From: Strigamia acuminata
Taxonomy: Eukaryota > Arthropoda > Chilopoda > Geophilomorpha > Linotaeniidae
Length of the DNA: 64,000 nucleotides
Assembly: GCA_949358305.1 (NCBI GenBank)
Contig: OX442317.1
Span: forward strand, 12,094,186-12,158,185
Reading direction: 5' to 3'
Positions 1 through 12,295 of the stretch are shown piece after piece. How positions within the stretch are numbered: position 1 is the stretch's first letter; every line of letters starts with the position of its first letter. A program made the translations under genes and the position numbers. The notes under the pieces were generated by a model, which was given only the letters and a program-made list of their open reading frames with translations, did no database searches and was not told the DNA's origin.

Positions 1-147
1 ATAAACTTTTGATCTCATTTGACATCACAGTTGACTTAGCACAAACATCACAAGACCAATGTCTCTGAATGTTCTGAAATAGTGTTTAAACCTTAGTAGA
101 AGGCTTCAATGTAAGTTTTAGCAACATCCAAGCAATGATTTGGAAGA
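1..147 (+). repeat. Reference long monomer (147 bp)
   Basis: This is the first complete copy of the long class. The next copies start at 148, 295 and 442, giving a spacing of exactly 147. It begins ATAAACTTTTGATCTCATTT and ends with TTTGGAAGA. It contains AATAAA across the monomer junction, TTGACATCAC, TTGACTTAG and the palindrome GTTTAAAC. By hand count it has 50 G or C out of 147 and no CpG. The length equals that of nucleosome core DNA. That is a fact about the numbers; a chromatin role is inference. Confidence 0.93.
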
Positions 148-441
148 ATAAACTTTTGATCCCATTTGACATCACAGTTGACTTAGCACAAACACCACAA
201 GACCAATGTCTCTGAATGTTCTGAAATAGTGTTTAAACCTTAGTAGAAGGCTTCAATGTAAGTTTTAGCAACATCCAAGCAATGATTTGAAAGAATAAAC
301 TTTTGATCTCATTTGACATCACAGTTGACTTAGCACAAACATCACAAGACCAATGTCTCTGAATGTTCTGAAATAGTGTTTAAACTTTAGTAGAAGGCTT
401 CAATGTAAGTTTTAGCAACATCCAAGCAATGATTTGGAAGA

Positions 442-587
442 ATAAACTTTTGATCTCATTTGACATCACAGTTGACTTAGCACAAACACCACAAACCAAT
501 GTCTCTGAATGTTCTGAAATAGTGTTTAAACCTTAGTAGAAGGCTTCAATGTAAGTTTTAGCAACATCCAAGCAATGATTTGGGAGA
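442..587 (+). repeat. Long monomer variant (146 bp)
   Basis: This monomer matches the 147-bp class but has lost one base in the middle: CACAAACCAATG replaces CACAAGACCAATG. The same one-base loss recurs in many monomers, for example near 775, 1630 and 3075. It is linked to the variant CACCAC in place of CATCAC just before it. It is therefore an inherited subtype and not a scattered sequencing error. Confidence 0.88.
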
Positions 588-727
588 ATAGACTTTTGAT
601 CTCATCACAGTTGACTTAGCACAAACACCACAAGACCAATGTCTCTGAATGTTTAGAAATAGTGTTTAAACCTTAGTAGAAGGCTTCAATGTAAGTGTTA
701 GCAACATCCAAGCAATAATTTGAAAGA
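588..727 (+). repeat. Short monomer (140 bp)
   Basis: This is the first copy of the short class. It lacks seven bases (TTTGACA) present in long monomers, so GATCTCATTTGACATCAC becomes GATCTCATCAC. The lost stretch lies between two CAT triplets, as expected for replication slippage at a microhomology. In every copy I inspected, the deletion travels with AATAGAC in place of AATAAAC. It is usually preceded by TTTGGGAGA or TTTGGGAAA, whereas long monomers have TTTGGAAGA or TTTGAAAGA. This linkage points to a single origin. Confidence 0.92.
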
Positions 728-3700
728 ATAAACTTTTGATCTCATTTGACATCACAGTTGACTTAGCACAAACACCACAAACCAATGTCTCTGAATGTTC
801 TGAAATAGTGTTTAAACTTTAGTAGAAGGCTTCAATGTAAGTTTTAGCAACATCCAAGCAATGATTTGGGAGAATAGACTTTTGATCTCATCACAGTTGA
901 CTTAGCACAAACATCACAAGACCAATGTCTCTAAATGTTTTGAAATAGTGTTTAAACCTTAGTAGAAAGCTTTAATGTAAGTTTTAGCAACATCCAAGCA
1001 ATGATTTGGGAGAATAGACTTTTGATCTCATCACAGTTGACTTAGCACAAACATCACAAGACCAATGACTCTGAATGTTCTGAAATAGTGTTTAAACCTT
1101 AGTAGAAAGCTTTAATGTAAGTTTTAGCAACATCCAAGAAATGATTTGGGAAAATAGACTTTTGATCTCATCACAGTTGACTTAGCACAAACACCACAAG
1201 ACCAATGTCTCTAAATGTTCTGAAATAGTGTTTAAACCTTAGTAGACGGCTTCAATGTAAGTTTTAGCAACATCCAAGCAATGATTTGGGAGAATAGACT
1301 TTTGATCTCATCACAGTTGACTTAGCACAAACACCACAAGACCAATGTCTCTGAATGTTCTGAAATAGTGTTTAAACTTTAGTAGAAAGCTTTAATGTAA
1401 GTTTTAGCAACATCCAAGCAATGATTTGAAAGAATAAACTTTTGATCTCATTTGACATCACAGTTGACTTAGCACAAACATCACAAGACCAATGTCTCTG
1501 AATGTTCTGTAATAGTGTTTAAACTTTAGTTGAAGGCTTCAATGTAAGTTTTAGCAACATCCAAGCAATGATTTGGAAGAATAAACTTTTGATCTCATTT
1601 GACATTACAGTTGACTTAGCACAAACACCACAAACCAATGTCTCTGAATGTTCTGAAATAGTGTTTAAACCTTAGTAGAAGGCTTCAATGTAAGTTTTAG
1701 CAACATCCAAGCAATGATTTGGGAGAATAGACTTTTGATCTCATCACAGTTGACTTAGCACAAACACCACAAGACCAATGTCTCTGAATGTTTAGAAATA
1801 GTGTTTAAACCTTAGTAGAAGGCTTCAATGTAAGTGTTGGCAACATCCAAGCAATAATTTGAAAGAATAAACTTTTGATCCCATTTGACATCACAGTTGA
1901 CTTAGCACAAACACCACAAGACCAATGTCTCTGAATCTTCTGAAATAGTGTTTAAACCTTAGTAGAAGGCTTCAATGTAAGTTTTAGCAACATCCAAGCA
2001 ATGATTTGAAAGAATAAACTTTTGATCTCATTTGACGTCACAGTTGACTTAGCACAAACACCACAAGACCAATGTGTCTGAATGTTCTGAAATAGTGTTT
2101 AAACCTTAGTAGAAGGCTTCAATGTAAGTTTTAGCAACATCCAAGCAATGATTTTGGAGAATAGACTTTTGATCTCATCACAGTTGACTTAGCACAAACA
2201 TCACAAGACCAATGTCTCTGAATGTTCTGAAATAGTGTTTAAACCTTAGTAGAAAGCTTTAATGTAAGTTTTAGCAACATCCAAGCAATGATTTGAAAGA
2301 ATAAACTTTTGATCTCATTTGACATCACAGTTGACTTAGCACAAACATCACAAGACCAATGACTCTGAATGTTCTGAAATAGTGTTTAAACCTTAGTAGA
2401 AGGCTTCAATGTAAGTTTTAGCAACATCCAAGCAATGATTTGGAAGAATAAACTTTTGATCCCATTTGACATCACAGTTGACTTAGCACAAACATCACAA
2501 GACCAATGTTTCTGAATGTTCTGAAATAGTGTTTAAACCTTAGTAGAAAGCTTCAATGTAAGTTTTAGCAACATCCAAGCAATAATTTGAAAGAATAAAC
2601 TTTTGATCTCATTTGACGTCACAGTTGACTTAGCACAAACACCACAAGACCAATGTCTCTGAATGTTTAGAAATAGTGTTTAAACCTTAGTAGAAAGCTT
2701 TAATGTAAGTTTTAGCAACATCCAAGAAATGATTTGGGAGAATAGACTTTTGATCTCATCACAGTTGACTTAGCACAAACACCACAAGATCAATGTCTCT
2801 GAATGTTCTGAAATAGTGTTTAAACCTTAGTAGAAGGCTTTAATGTTAGTTTTAGCAACATCCAAGCAATAATTTGAAAGAATAAACTTTTGATCTCATT
2901 TGACATCACAGTTGACTTAGCACAAACACCACAAGACCAATGTCTCTGAATGTTCAGAAATAGTGTTTAAACCTTAGTAGAAGGCTTCAATGTAAGTTTT
3001 AGCAACATCCAAGCAATAATTTGAAAGAATAAACTTTTGATCTCATTTGACATCACAGTTGACTTAGCACAAACACCACAAACCAATGTCTCTGAATGTT
3101 CTGAAATAGTGTTTAAACCTTAGTAGAAGGCTTCAATGTAAGTTTTAGCAACATCCAAGCAATGATTTGGGAGAATAGACTTTTGATCTCATCACAGTTG
3201 ACTTAGCACAAACATCACAAGACCAATGTCTCTGAATGTTCTGAAATAGTGTTTAAACCTTAGTAGAAAGCTTTAATGTAAGTTTTAGCAACATCCAAGC
3301 AATGATTTGAAAGAATAAACTTTTGATCTCATTTGACATCACAGTTGACTTAGCACAAACATCACAAGACCAATGTCTCTGAATGTTCTGAAATAGTGTT
3401 TAAACCTTAGTAGAAGGCTTCAATGTAAGTTTTAGCAACATCCAAGCAATGATTTGGAAGAATAAACTTTTGATCCCATTTGACATCACAGTTGACTTAG
3501 CACAAACACCACAAGACCAATGTCTCTGAATGTTCTGAAATAGTGTTTAAACCTTAGTAGAAGGCTTCAATGTAAGTTTTAGCAACATCCAAGCAATGAT
3601 TTGAAAGAATAAACTTTTGATCTCATTTGACATCACAGTTGACTTAGCACAAACATCACAAGACCAATGTCTCTGAATGTTCTGAAATAGTGTTTAAACT

Positions 3701-6700
3701 TTAGTAGAAGGCTTCAATGTAAGTTTTAGCAACATCCAAGCAATGATTTGGAAGAATAAACTTTTGATCTCATTTGACATCACAGTTGACTTAGCACAAA
3801 CACCACAAACCAATGTCTCTGAATGTTCTGAAATAGTGTTTAAACCTTAGTAGAAGGCTTCAATGTAAGTTTTAGCAACATCCAAGCAATGATTTGGGAG
3901 AATAGACTTTTGATCTCATCACAGTTGACTTAGCACAAACACCACAAGACCAATGTCTCTGAATGTTTAGAAATAGTGTTTAAACCTTAGTAGAAGGCTT
4001 CAATGTAAGTGTTAGCAACATCCAAGCAATAATTTGAAAGAATAAACTTTTGATCTCATTTGACATCACAGTTGACTTAGCACAAACACCACAAACCAAT
4101 GTCTCTGAATGTTCTGAAATAGTGTTTAAACTTTAGTAGAAGGCTTCAATGTAAGTTTTAGCAACATCCAAGCAATGATTTGGGAGAATAGACTTTTGAT
4201 CTCATCACAGTTGACTTAGCACAAACATCACAAGACCAATGTCTCTAAATGTTTTGAAATAGTGTTTAAACCTTAGTAGAAAGCTTTAATGTAAGTTTTA
4301 GCAACATCCAAGCAATGATTTGGGAGAATAGACTTTTGATCTCATCACAGTTGACTTAGCACAAACATCACAAGACCAATGACTCTGAATGTTCTGAAAT
4401 AGTGTTTAAACCTTAGTAGAAAGCTTTAATGTAAGTTTTAGCAACATCCAAGAAATGATTTGGGAAAATAGACTTTTGATCTCATCACAGTTGACTTAGC
4501 ACAAACACCACAAGACCAATGTCTCTAAATGTTCTGAAATAGTGTTTAAACCTTAGTAGACGGCTTCAATGTAAGTTTTAGCAACATCCAAGCAATGATT
4601 TGGGAGAATAGACTTTTGATCTCATCACAGTTGACTTAGCACAAACACCACAAGACCAATGTCTCTGAATGTTCTGAAATAGTGTTTAAACTTTAGTAGA
4701 AAGCTTTAATGTAAGTTTTAGCAACATCCAAGCAATGATTTGAAAGAATAAACTTTTGATCTCATTTGACATCACAGTTGACTTAGCACAAACATCACAA
4801 GACCAATGTCTCTGAATGTTCTGTAATAGTGTTTAAACTTTAGTAGAAGGCTTCAATGTAAGTTTTAGCAACATCCAAGCAATGATTTGGAAGAATAAAC
4901 TTTTGATCTCATTTGACATTACAGTTGACTTAGCACAAACACCACAAACCAATGTCTCTGAATGTTCTGAAATAGTGTTTAAACCTTAGTAGAAGGCTTC
5001 AATGTAAGTTTTAGCAACATCCAAGCAATGATTTGGGAGAATAGACTTTTGATCTCATCACAGTTGACTTAGCACAAACACCACAAGACCAATGTCTCTG
5101 AATGTTTAGAAATAGTGTTTAAACCTTAGTAGAAGGCTTCAATGTAAGTGTTGGCAACATCCAAGCAATAATTTGAAAGAATAAACTTTTGATCTCATTT
5201 GACATCACAGTTGACTTAGCACAAACACCACAAACCAATGTCTCTGAATGTTCTGAAATAGTGTTTAAACCTTAGTAGAAGGCTTCAATGTAAGTTTTAG
5301 CAACATCCAAGCAATGATTTTGGAGAATAGACTTTTGATCTCATCACAGTTGACTTAGCACAAACATCACAAGACCAATGTCTCTGAATGTTCTGAAATA
5401 GTGTTTAAACCTTAGTAGAAAGCTTTAATGTAAGTTTTAGCAACATCCAAGCAATGATTTGAAAGAATAAACTTTTGATCTCATTTGACATCACAGTTGA
5501 CTTAGCACAAACATCACAAGACCAATGACTCTGAATGTTCTGAAATAGTGTTTAAACCTTAGTAGAAGGCTTCAATGTAAGTTTTAGCAACATCCAAGCA
5601 ATGATTTGGAAGAATAAACTTTTGATCCCATTTGACATCACAGTTGACTTAGCACAAACATCACAAGACCAATGTTTCTGAATGTTCTGAAATAGTGTTT
5701 AAACCTTAGTAGAAAGCTTCAATGTAAGTTTTAGCAACATCCAAGCAATAATTTGAAAGAATAAACTTTTGATCTCATTTGACGTCACAGTTGACTTAGC
5801 ACAAACACCACAAGACCAATGTCTCTGAATGTTTAGAAATAGTGTTTAAACCTTAGTAGAAAGCTTTAATGTAAGTTTTAGCAACATCCAAGAAATGATT
5901 TGGGAGAATAGACTTTTGATCTCATCACAGTTGACTTAGCACAAACACCACAAGATCAATGTCTCTGAATGTTCTGAAATAGTGTTTAAACCTTAGTAGA
6001 AGGCTTTAATGTTAGTTTTAGCAACATCCAAGCAATAATTTGAAAGAATAAACTTTTGATCTCATTTGACATCACAGTTGACTTAGCACAAACATCACAA
6101 GACCAATGTCTCTGAATGTTCTGAAATAGTGTTTAAACCTTAGTAGAAGGCTTCAATGTAAGTTTTAGCAACATCCAAGCAATGATTTGGAAGAATAAAC
6201 TTTTGATCCCATTTGACATCACAGTTGACTTAGCACAAACACCACAAACCAATGTCTCTGAATGTTCTGAAATAGTGTTTAAACCTTAGTAGAAGGCTTC
6301 AATGTAAGTTTTAGCAACATCCAAGCAATGATTTGGGAGAATAGACTTTTGATCTCATCACAGTTGACTTAGCACAAACATCACAAGACCAATGTCTCTG
6401 AATGTTCTGAAATAGTGTTTAAACCTTAGTAGAAAGCTTTAATGTAAGTTTTAGCAACATCCAAGCAATGATTTGAAAGAATAAACTTTTGATCTCATTT
6501 GACATCACAGTTGACTTAGCACAAACATCACAAGACCAATGTCTCTGAATGTTCTGAAATAGTGTTTAAACCTTAGTAGAAGGCTTCAATGTAAGTTTTA
6601 GCAACATCCAAGCAATGATTTGGAAGAATAAACTTTTGATCCCATTTGACATCACAGTTGACTTAGCACAAACACCACAAGACCAATGTCTCTGAATGTT

Positions 6701-9700
6701 CTGAAATAGTGTTTAAACCTTAGTAGAAGGCTTCAATGTAAGTTTTAGCAACATCCAAGCAATGATTTGAAAGAATAAACTTTTGATCTCATTTGACATC
6801 ACAGTTGACTTAGCACAAACATCACAAGACCAATGTCTCTGAATGTTCTGAAATAGTGTTTAAACTTTAGTAGAAGGCTTCAATGTAAGTTTTAGCAACA
6901 TCCAAGCAATGATTTGGAAGAATAAACTTTTGATCTCATTTGACATCACAGTTGACTTAGCACAAACACCACAAACCAATGTCTCTGAATGTTCTGAAAT
7001 AGTGTTTAAACCTTAGTAGAAGGCTTCAATGTAAGTTTTAGCAACATCCAAGCAATGATTTGGGAGAATAGACTTTTGATCTCATCACAGTTGACTTAGC
7101 ACAAACACCACAAGACCAATGTCTCTGAATGTTTAGAAATAGTGTTTAAACCTTAGTAGAAGGCTTCAATGTAAGTGTTAGCAACATCCAAGCAATAATT
7201 TGAAAGAATAAACTTTTGATCTCATTTGACATCACAGTTGACTTAGCACAAACACCACAAACCAATGTCTCTGAATGTTCTGAAATAGTGTTTAAACTTT
7301 AGTAGAAGGCTTCAATGTAAGTTTTAGCAACATCCAAGCAATGATTTGGGAGAATAGACTTTTGATCTCATCACAGTTGACTTAGCACAAACATCACAAG
7401 ACCAATGTCTCTAAATGTTTTGAAATAGTGTTTAAACCTTAGTAGAAAGCTTTAATGTAAGTTTTAGCAACATCCAAGCAATGATTTGGGAGAATAGACT
7501 TTTGATCTCATCACAGTTGACTTAGCACAAACATCACAAGACCAATGACTCTGAATGTTCTGAAATAGTGTTTAAACCTTAGTAGAAAGCTTTAATGTAA
7601 GTTTTAGCAACATCCAAGAAATGATTTGGGAAAATAGACTTTTGATCTCATCACAGTTGACTTAGCACAAACACCACAAGACCAATGTCTCTAAATGTTC
7701 TGAAATAGTGTTTAAACCTTAGTAGACGGCTTCAATGTAAGTTTTAGCAACATCCAAGCAATGATTTGGGAGAATAGACTTTTGATCTCATCACAGTTGA
7801 CTTAGCACAAACACCACAAGACCAATGTCTCTGAATGTTCTGAAATAGTGTTTAAACTTTAGTAGAAAGCTTTAATGTAAGTTTTAGCAACATCCAAGCA
7901 ATGATTTGAAAGAATAAACTTTTGATCTCATTTGACATCACAGTTGACTTAGCACAAACATCACAAGACCAATGTCTCTGAATGTTCTGTAATAGTGTTT
8001 AAACTTTAGTTGAAGGCTTCAATGTAAGTTTTAGCAACATCCAAGCAATGATTTGGAAGAATAAACTTTTGATCTCATTTGACATTACAGTTGACTTAGC
8101 ACAAACACCACAAACCAATGTCTCTGAATGTTCTGAAATAGTGTTTAAACCTTAGTAGAAGGCTTCAATGTAAGTTTTAGCAACATCCAAGCAATGATTT
8201 GGGAGAATAGACTTTTGATCTCATCACAGTTGACTTAGCACAAACACCACAAGACCAATGTCTCTGAATGTTTAGAAATAGTGTTTAAACCTTAGTAGAA
8301 GGCTTCAATGTAAGTGTTGGCAACATCCAAGCAATAATTTGAAAGAATAAACTTTTGATCCCATTTGACATCACAGTTGACTTAGCACAAACACCACAAG
8401 ACCAATGTCTCTGAATCTTCTGAAATAGTGTTTAAACCTTAGTAGAAGGCTTCAATGTAAGTTTTAGCAACATCCAAGCAATGATTTGAAAGAATAAACT
8501 TTTGATCTCATTTGACGTCACAGTTGACTTAGCACAAACACCACAAGACCAATGTGTCTGAATGTTCTGAAATAGTGTTTAAACCTTAGTAGAAGGCTTC
8601 AATGTAAGTTTTAGCAACATCCAAGCAATGATTTTGGAGAATAGACTTTTGATCTCATCACAGTTGACTTAGCACAAACATCACAAGACCAATGTCTCTG
8701 AATGTTCTGAAATAGTGTTTAAACCTTAGTAGAAAGCTTTAATGTAAGTTTTAGCAACATCCAAGCAATGATTTGAAAGAATAAACTTTTGATCTCATTT
8801 GACATCACAGTTGACTTAGCACAAACATCACAAGACCAATGACTCTGAATGTTCTGAAATAGTGTTTAAACCTTAGTAGAAGGCTTCAATGTAAGTTTTA
8901 GCAACATCCAAGCAATGATTTGGAAGAATAAACTTTTGATCCCATTTGACATCACAGTTGACTTAGCACAAACATCACAAGACCAATGTTTCTGAATGTT
9001 CTGAAATAGTGTTTAAACCTTAGTAGAAAGCTTCAATGTAAGTTTTAGCAACATCCAAGCAATAATTTGAAAGAATAAACTTTTGATCTCATTTGACGTC
9101 ACAGTTGACTTAGCACAAACACCACAAGACCAATGTCTCTGAATGTTTAGAAATAGTGTTTAAACCTTAGTAGAAAGCTTTAATGTAAGTTTTAGCAACA
9201 TCCAAGAAATGATTTGGGAGAATAGACTTTTGATCTCATCACAGTTGACTTAGCACAAACACCACAAGATCAATGTCTCTGAATGTTCTGAAATAGTGTT
9301 TAAACCTTAGTAGAAGGCTTTAATGTTAGTTTTAGCAACATCCAAGCAATAATTTGAAAGAATAAACTTTTGATCTCATTTGACATCACAGTTGACTTAG
9401 CACAAACACCACAAGACCAATGTCTCTGAATGTTCAGAAATAGTGTTTAAACCTTAGTAGAAGGCTTCAATGTAAGTTTTAGCAACATCCAAGCAATAAT
9501 TTGAAAGAATAAACTTTTGATCTCATTTGACATCACAGTTGACTTAGCACAAACACCACAAACCAATGTCTCTGAATGTTCTGAAATAGTGTTTAAACCT
9601 TAGTAGAAGGCTTCAATGTAAGTTTTAGCAACATCCAAGCAATGATTTGGGAGAATAGACTTTTGATCTCATCACAGTTGACTTAGCACAAACATCACAA

Positions 9701-12295
9701 GACCAATGTCTCTGAATGTTCTGAAATAGTGTTTAAACCTTAGTAGAAAGCTTTAATGTAAGTTTTAGCAACATCCAAGCAATGATTTGAAAGAATAAAC
9801 TTTTGATCTCATTTGACATCACAGTTGACTTAGCACAAACATCACAAGACCAATGTCTCTGAATGTTCTGAAATAGTGTTTAAACCTTAGTAGAAGGCTT
9901 CAATGTAAGTTTTAGCAACATCCAAGCAATGATTTGGAAGAATAAACTTTTGATCCCATTTGACATCACAGTTGACTTAGCACAAACACCACAAGACCAA
10001 TGTCTCTGAATGTTCTGAAATAGTGTTTAAACCTTAGTAGAAGGCTTCAATGTAAGTTTTAGCAACATCCAAGCAATGATTTGAAAGAATAAACTTTTGA
10101 TCTCATTTGACATCACAGTTGACTTAGCACAAACATCACAAGACCAATGTCTCTGAATGTTCTGAAATAGTGTTTAAACTTTAGTAGAAGGCTTCAATGT
10201 AAGTTTTAGCAACATCCAAGCAATGATTTGGAAGAATAAACTTTTGATCTCATTTGACATCACAGTTGACTTAGCACAAACACCACAAACCAATGTCTCT
10301 GAATGTTCTGAAATAGTGTTTAAACCTTAGTAGAAGGCTTCAATGTAAGTTTTAGCAACATCCAAGCAATGATTTGGGAGAATAGACTTTTGATCTCATC
10401 ACAGTTGACTTAGCACAAACACCACAAGACCAATGTCTCTGAATGTTTAGAAATAGTGTTTAAACCTTAGTAGAAGGCTTCAATGTAAGTGTTAGCAACA
10501 TCCAAGCAATAATTTGAAAGAATAAACTTTTGATCTCATTTGACATCACAGTTGACTTAGCACAAACACCACAAACCAATGTCTCTGAATGTTCTGAAAT
10601 AGTGTTTAAACTTTAGTAGAAGGCTTCAATGTAAGTTTTAGCAACATCCAAGCAATGATTTGGGAGAATAGACTTTTGATCTCATCACAGTTGACTTAGC
10701 ACAAACATCACAAGACCAATGTCTCTAAATGTTTTGAAATAGTGTTTAAACCTTAGTAGAAAGCTTTAATGTAAGTTTTAGCAACATCCAAGCAATGATT
10801 TGGGAGAATAGACTTTTGATCTCATCACAGTTGACTTAGCACAAACATCACAAGACCAATGACTCTGAATGTTCTGAAATAGTGTTTAAACCTTAGTAGA
10901 AAGCTTTAATGTAAGTTTTAGCAACATCCAAGAAATGATTTGGGAAAATAGACTTTTGATCTCATCACAGTTGACTTAGCACAAACACCACAAGACCAAT
11001 GTCTCTAAATGTTCTGAAATAGTGTTTAAACCTTAGTAGACGGCTTCAATGTAAGTTTTAGCAACATCCAAGCAATGATTTGGGAGAATAGACTTTTGAT
11101 CTCATCACAGTTGACTTAGCACAAACACCACAAGACCAATGTCTCTGAATGTTCTGAAATAGTGTTTAAACTTTAGTAGAAAGCTTTAATGTAAGTTTTA
11201 GCAACATCCAAGCAATGATTTGAAAGAATAAACTTTTGATCTCATTTGACATCACAGTTGACTTAGCACAAACATCACAAGACCAATGTCTCTGAATGTT
11301 CTGTAATAGTGTTTAAACTTTAGTAGAAGGCTTCAATGTAAGTTTTAGCAACATCCAAGCAATGATTTGGAAGAATAAACTTTTGATCTCATTTGACATT
11401 ACAGTTGACTTAGCACAAACACCACAAACCAATGTCTCTGAATGTTCTGAAATAGTGTTTAAACCTTAGTAGAAGGCTTCAATGTAAGTTTTAGCAACAT
11501 CCAAGCAATGATTTGGGAGAATAGACTTTTGATCTCATCACAGTTGACTTAGCACAAACACCACAAGACCAATGTCTCTGAATGTTTAGAAATAGTGTTT
11601 AAACCTTAGTAGAAGGCTTCAATGTAAGTGTTGGCAACATCCAAGCAATAATTTGAAAGAATAAACTTTTGATCTCATTTGACATCACAGTTGACTTAGC
11701 ACAAACACCACAAACCAATGTCTCTGAATGTTCTGAAATAGTGTTTAAACCTTAGTAGAAGGCTTCAATGTAAGTTTTAGCAACATCCAAGCAATGATTT
11801 TGGAGAATAGACTTTTGATCTCATCACAGTTGACTTAGCACAAACATCACAAGACCAATGTCTCTGAATGTTCTGAAATAGTGTTTAAACCTTAGTAGAA
11901 AGCTTTAATGTAAGTTTTAGCAACATCCAAGCAATGATTTGAAAGAATAAACTTTTGATCTCATTTGACATCACAGTTGACTTAGCACAAACATCACAAG
12001 ACCAATGACTCTGAATGTTCTGAAATAGTGTTTAAACCTTAGTAGAAGGCTTCAATGTAAGTTTTAGCAACATCCAAGCAATGATTTGGAAGAATAAACT
12101 TTTGATCCCATTTGACATCACAGTTGACTTAGCACAAACATCACAAGACCAATGTTTCTGAATGTTCTGAAATAGTGTTTAAACCTTAGTAGAAAGCTTC
12201 AATGTAAGTTTTAGCAACATCCAAGCAATAATTTGAAAGAATAAACTTTTGATCTCATTTGACGTCACAGTTGACTTAGCACAAACACCACAAGA

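Noticed and set aside
61-100. CENP-B box in the monomer
   Set aside because: The CENP-B box needs a TTCG...CGGG pattern. The monomer has no CpG and no matching motif.
148-300. AATAAA in each long monomer as a functional polyadenylation signal
   Set aside because: No transcription unit is visible and the hexamer is just part of the repeated unit. Short monomers have AATAGA in its place.
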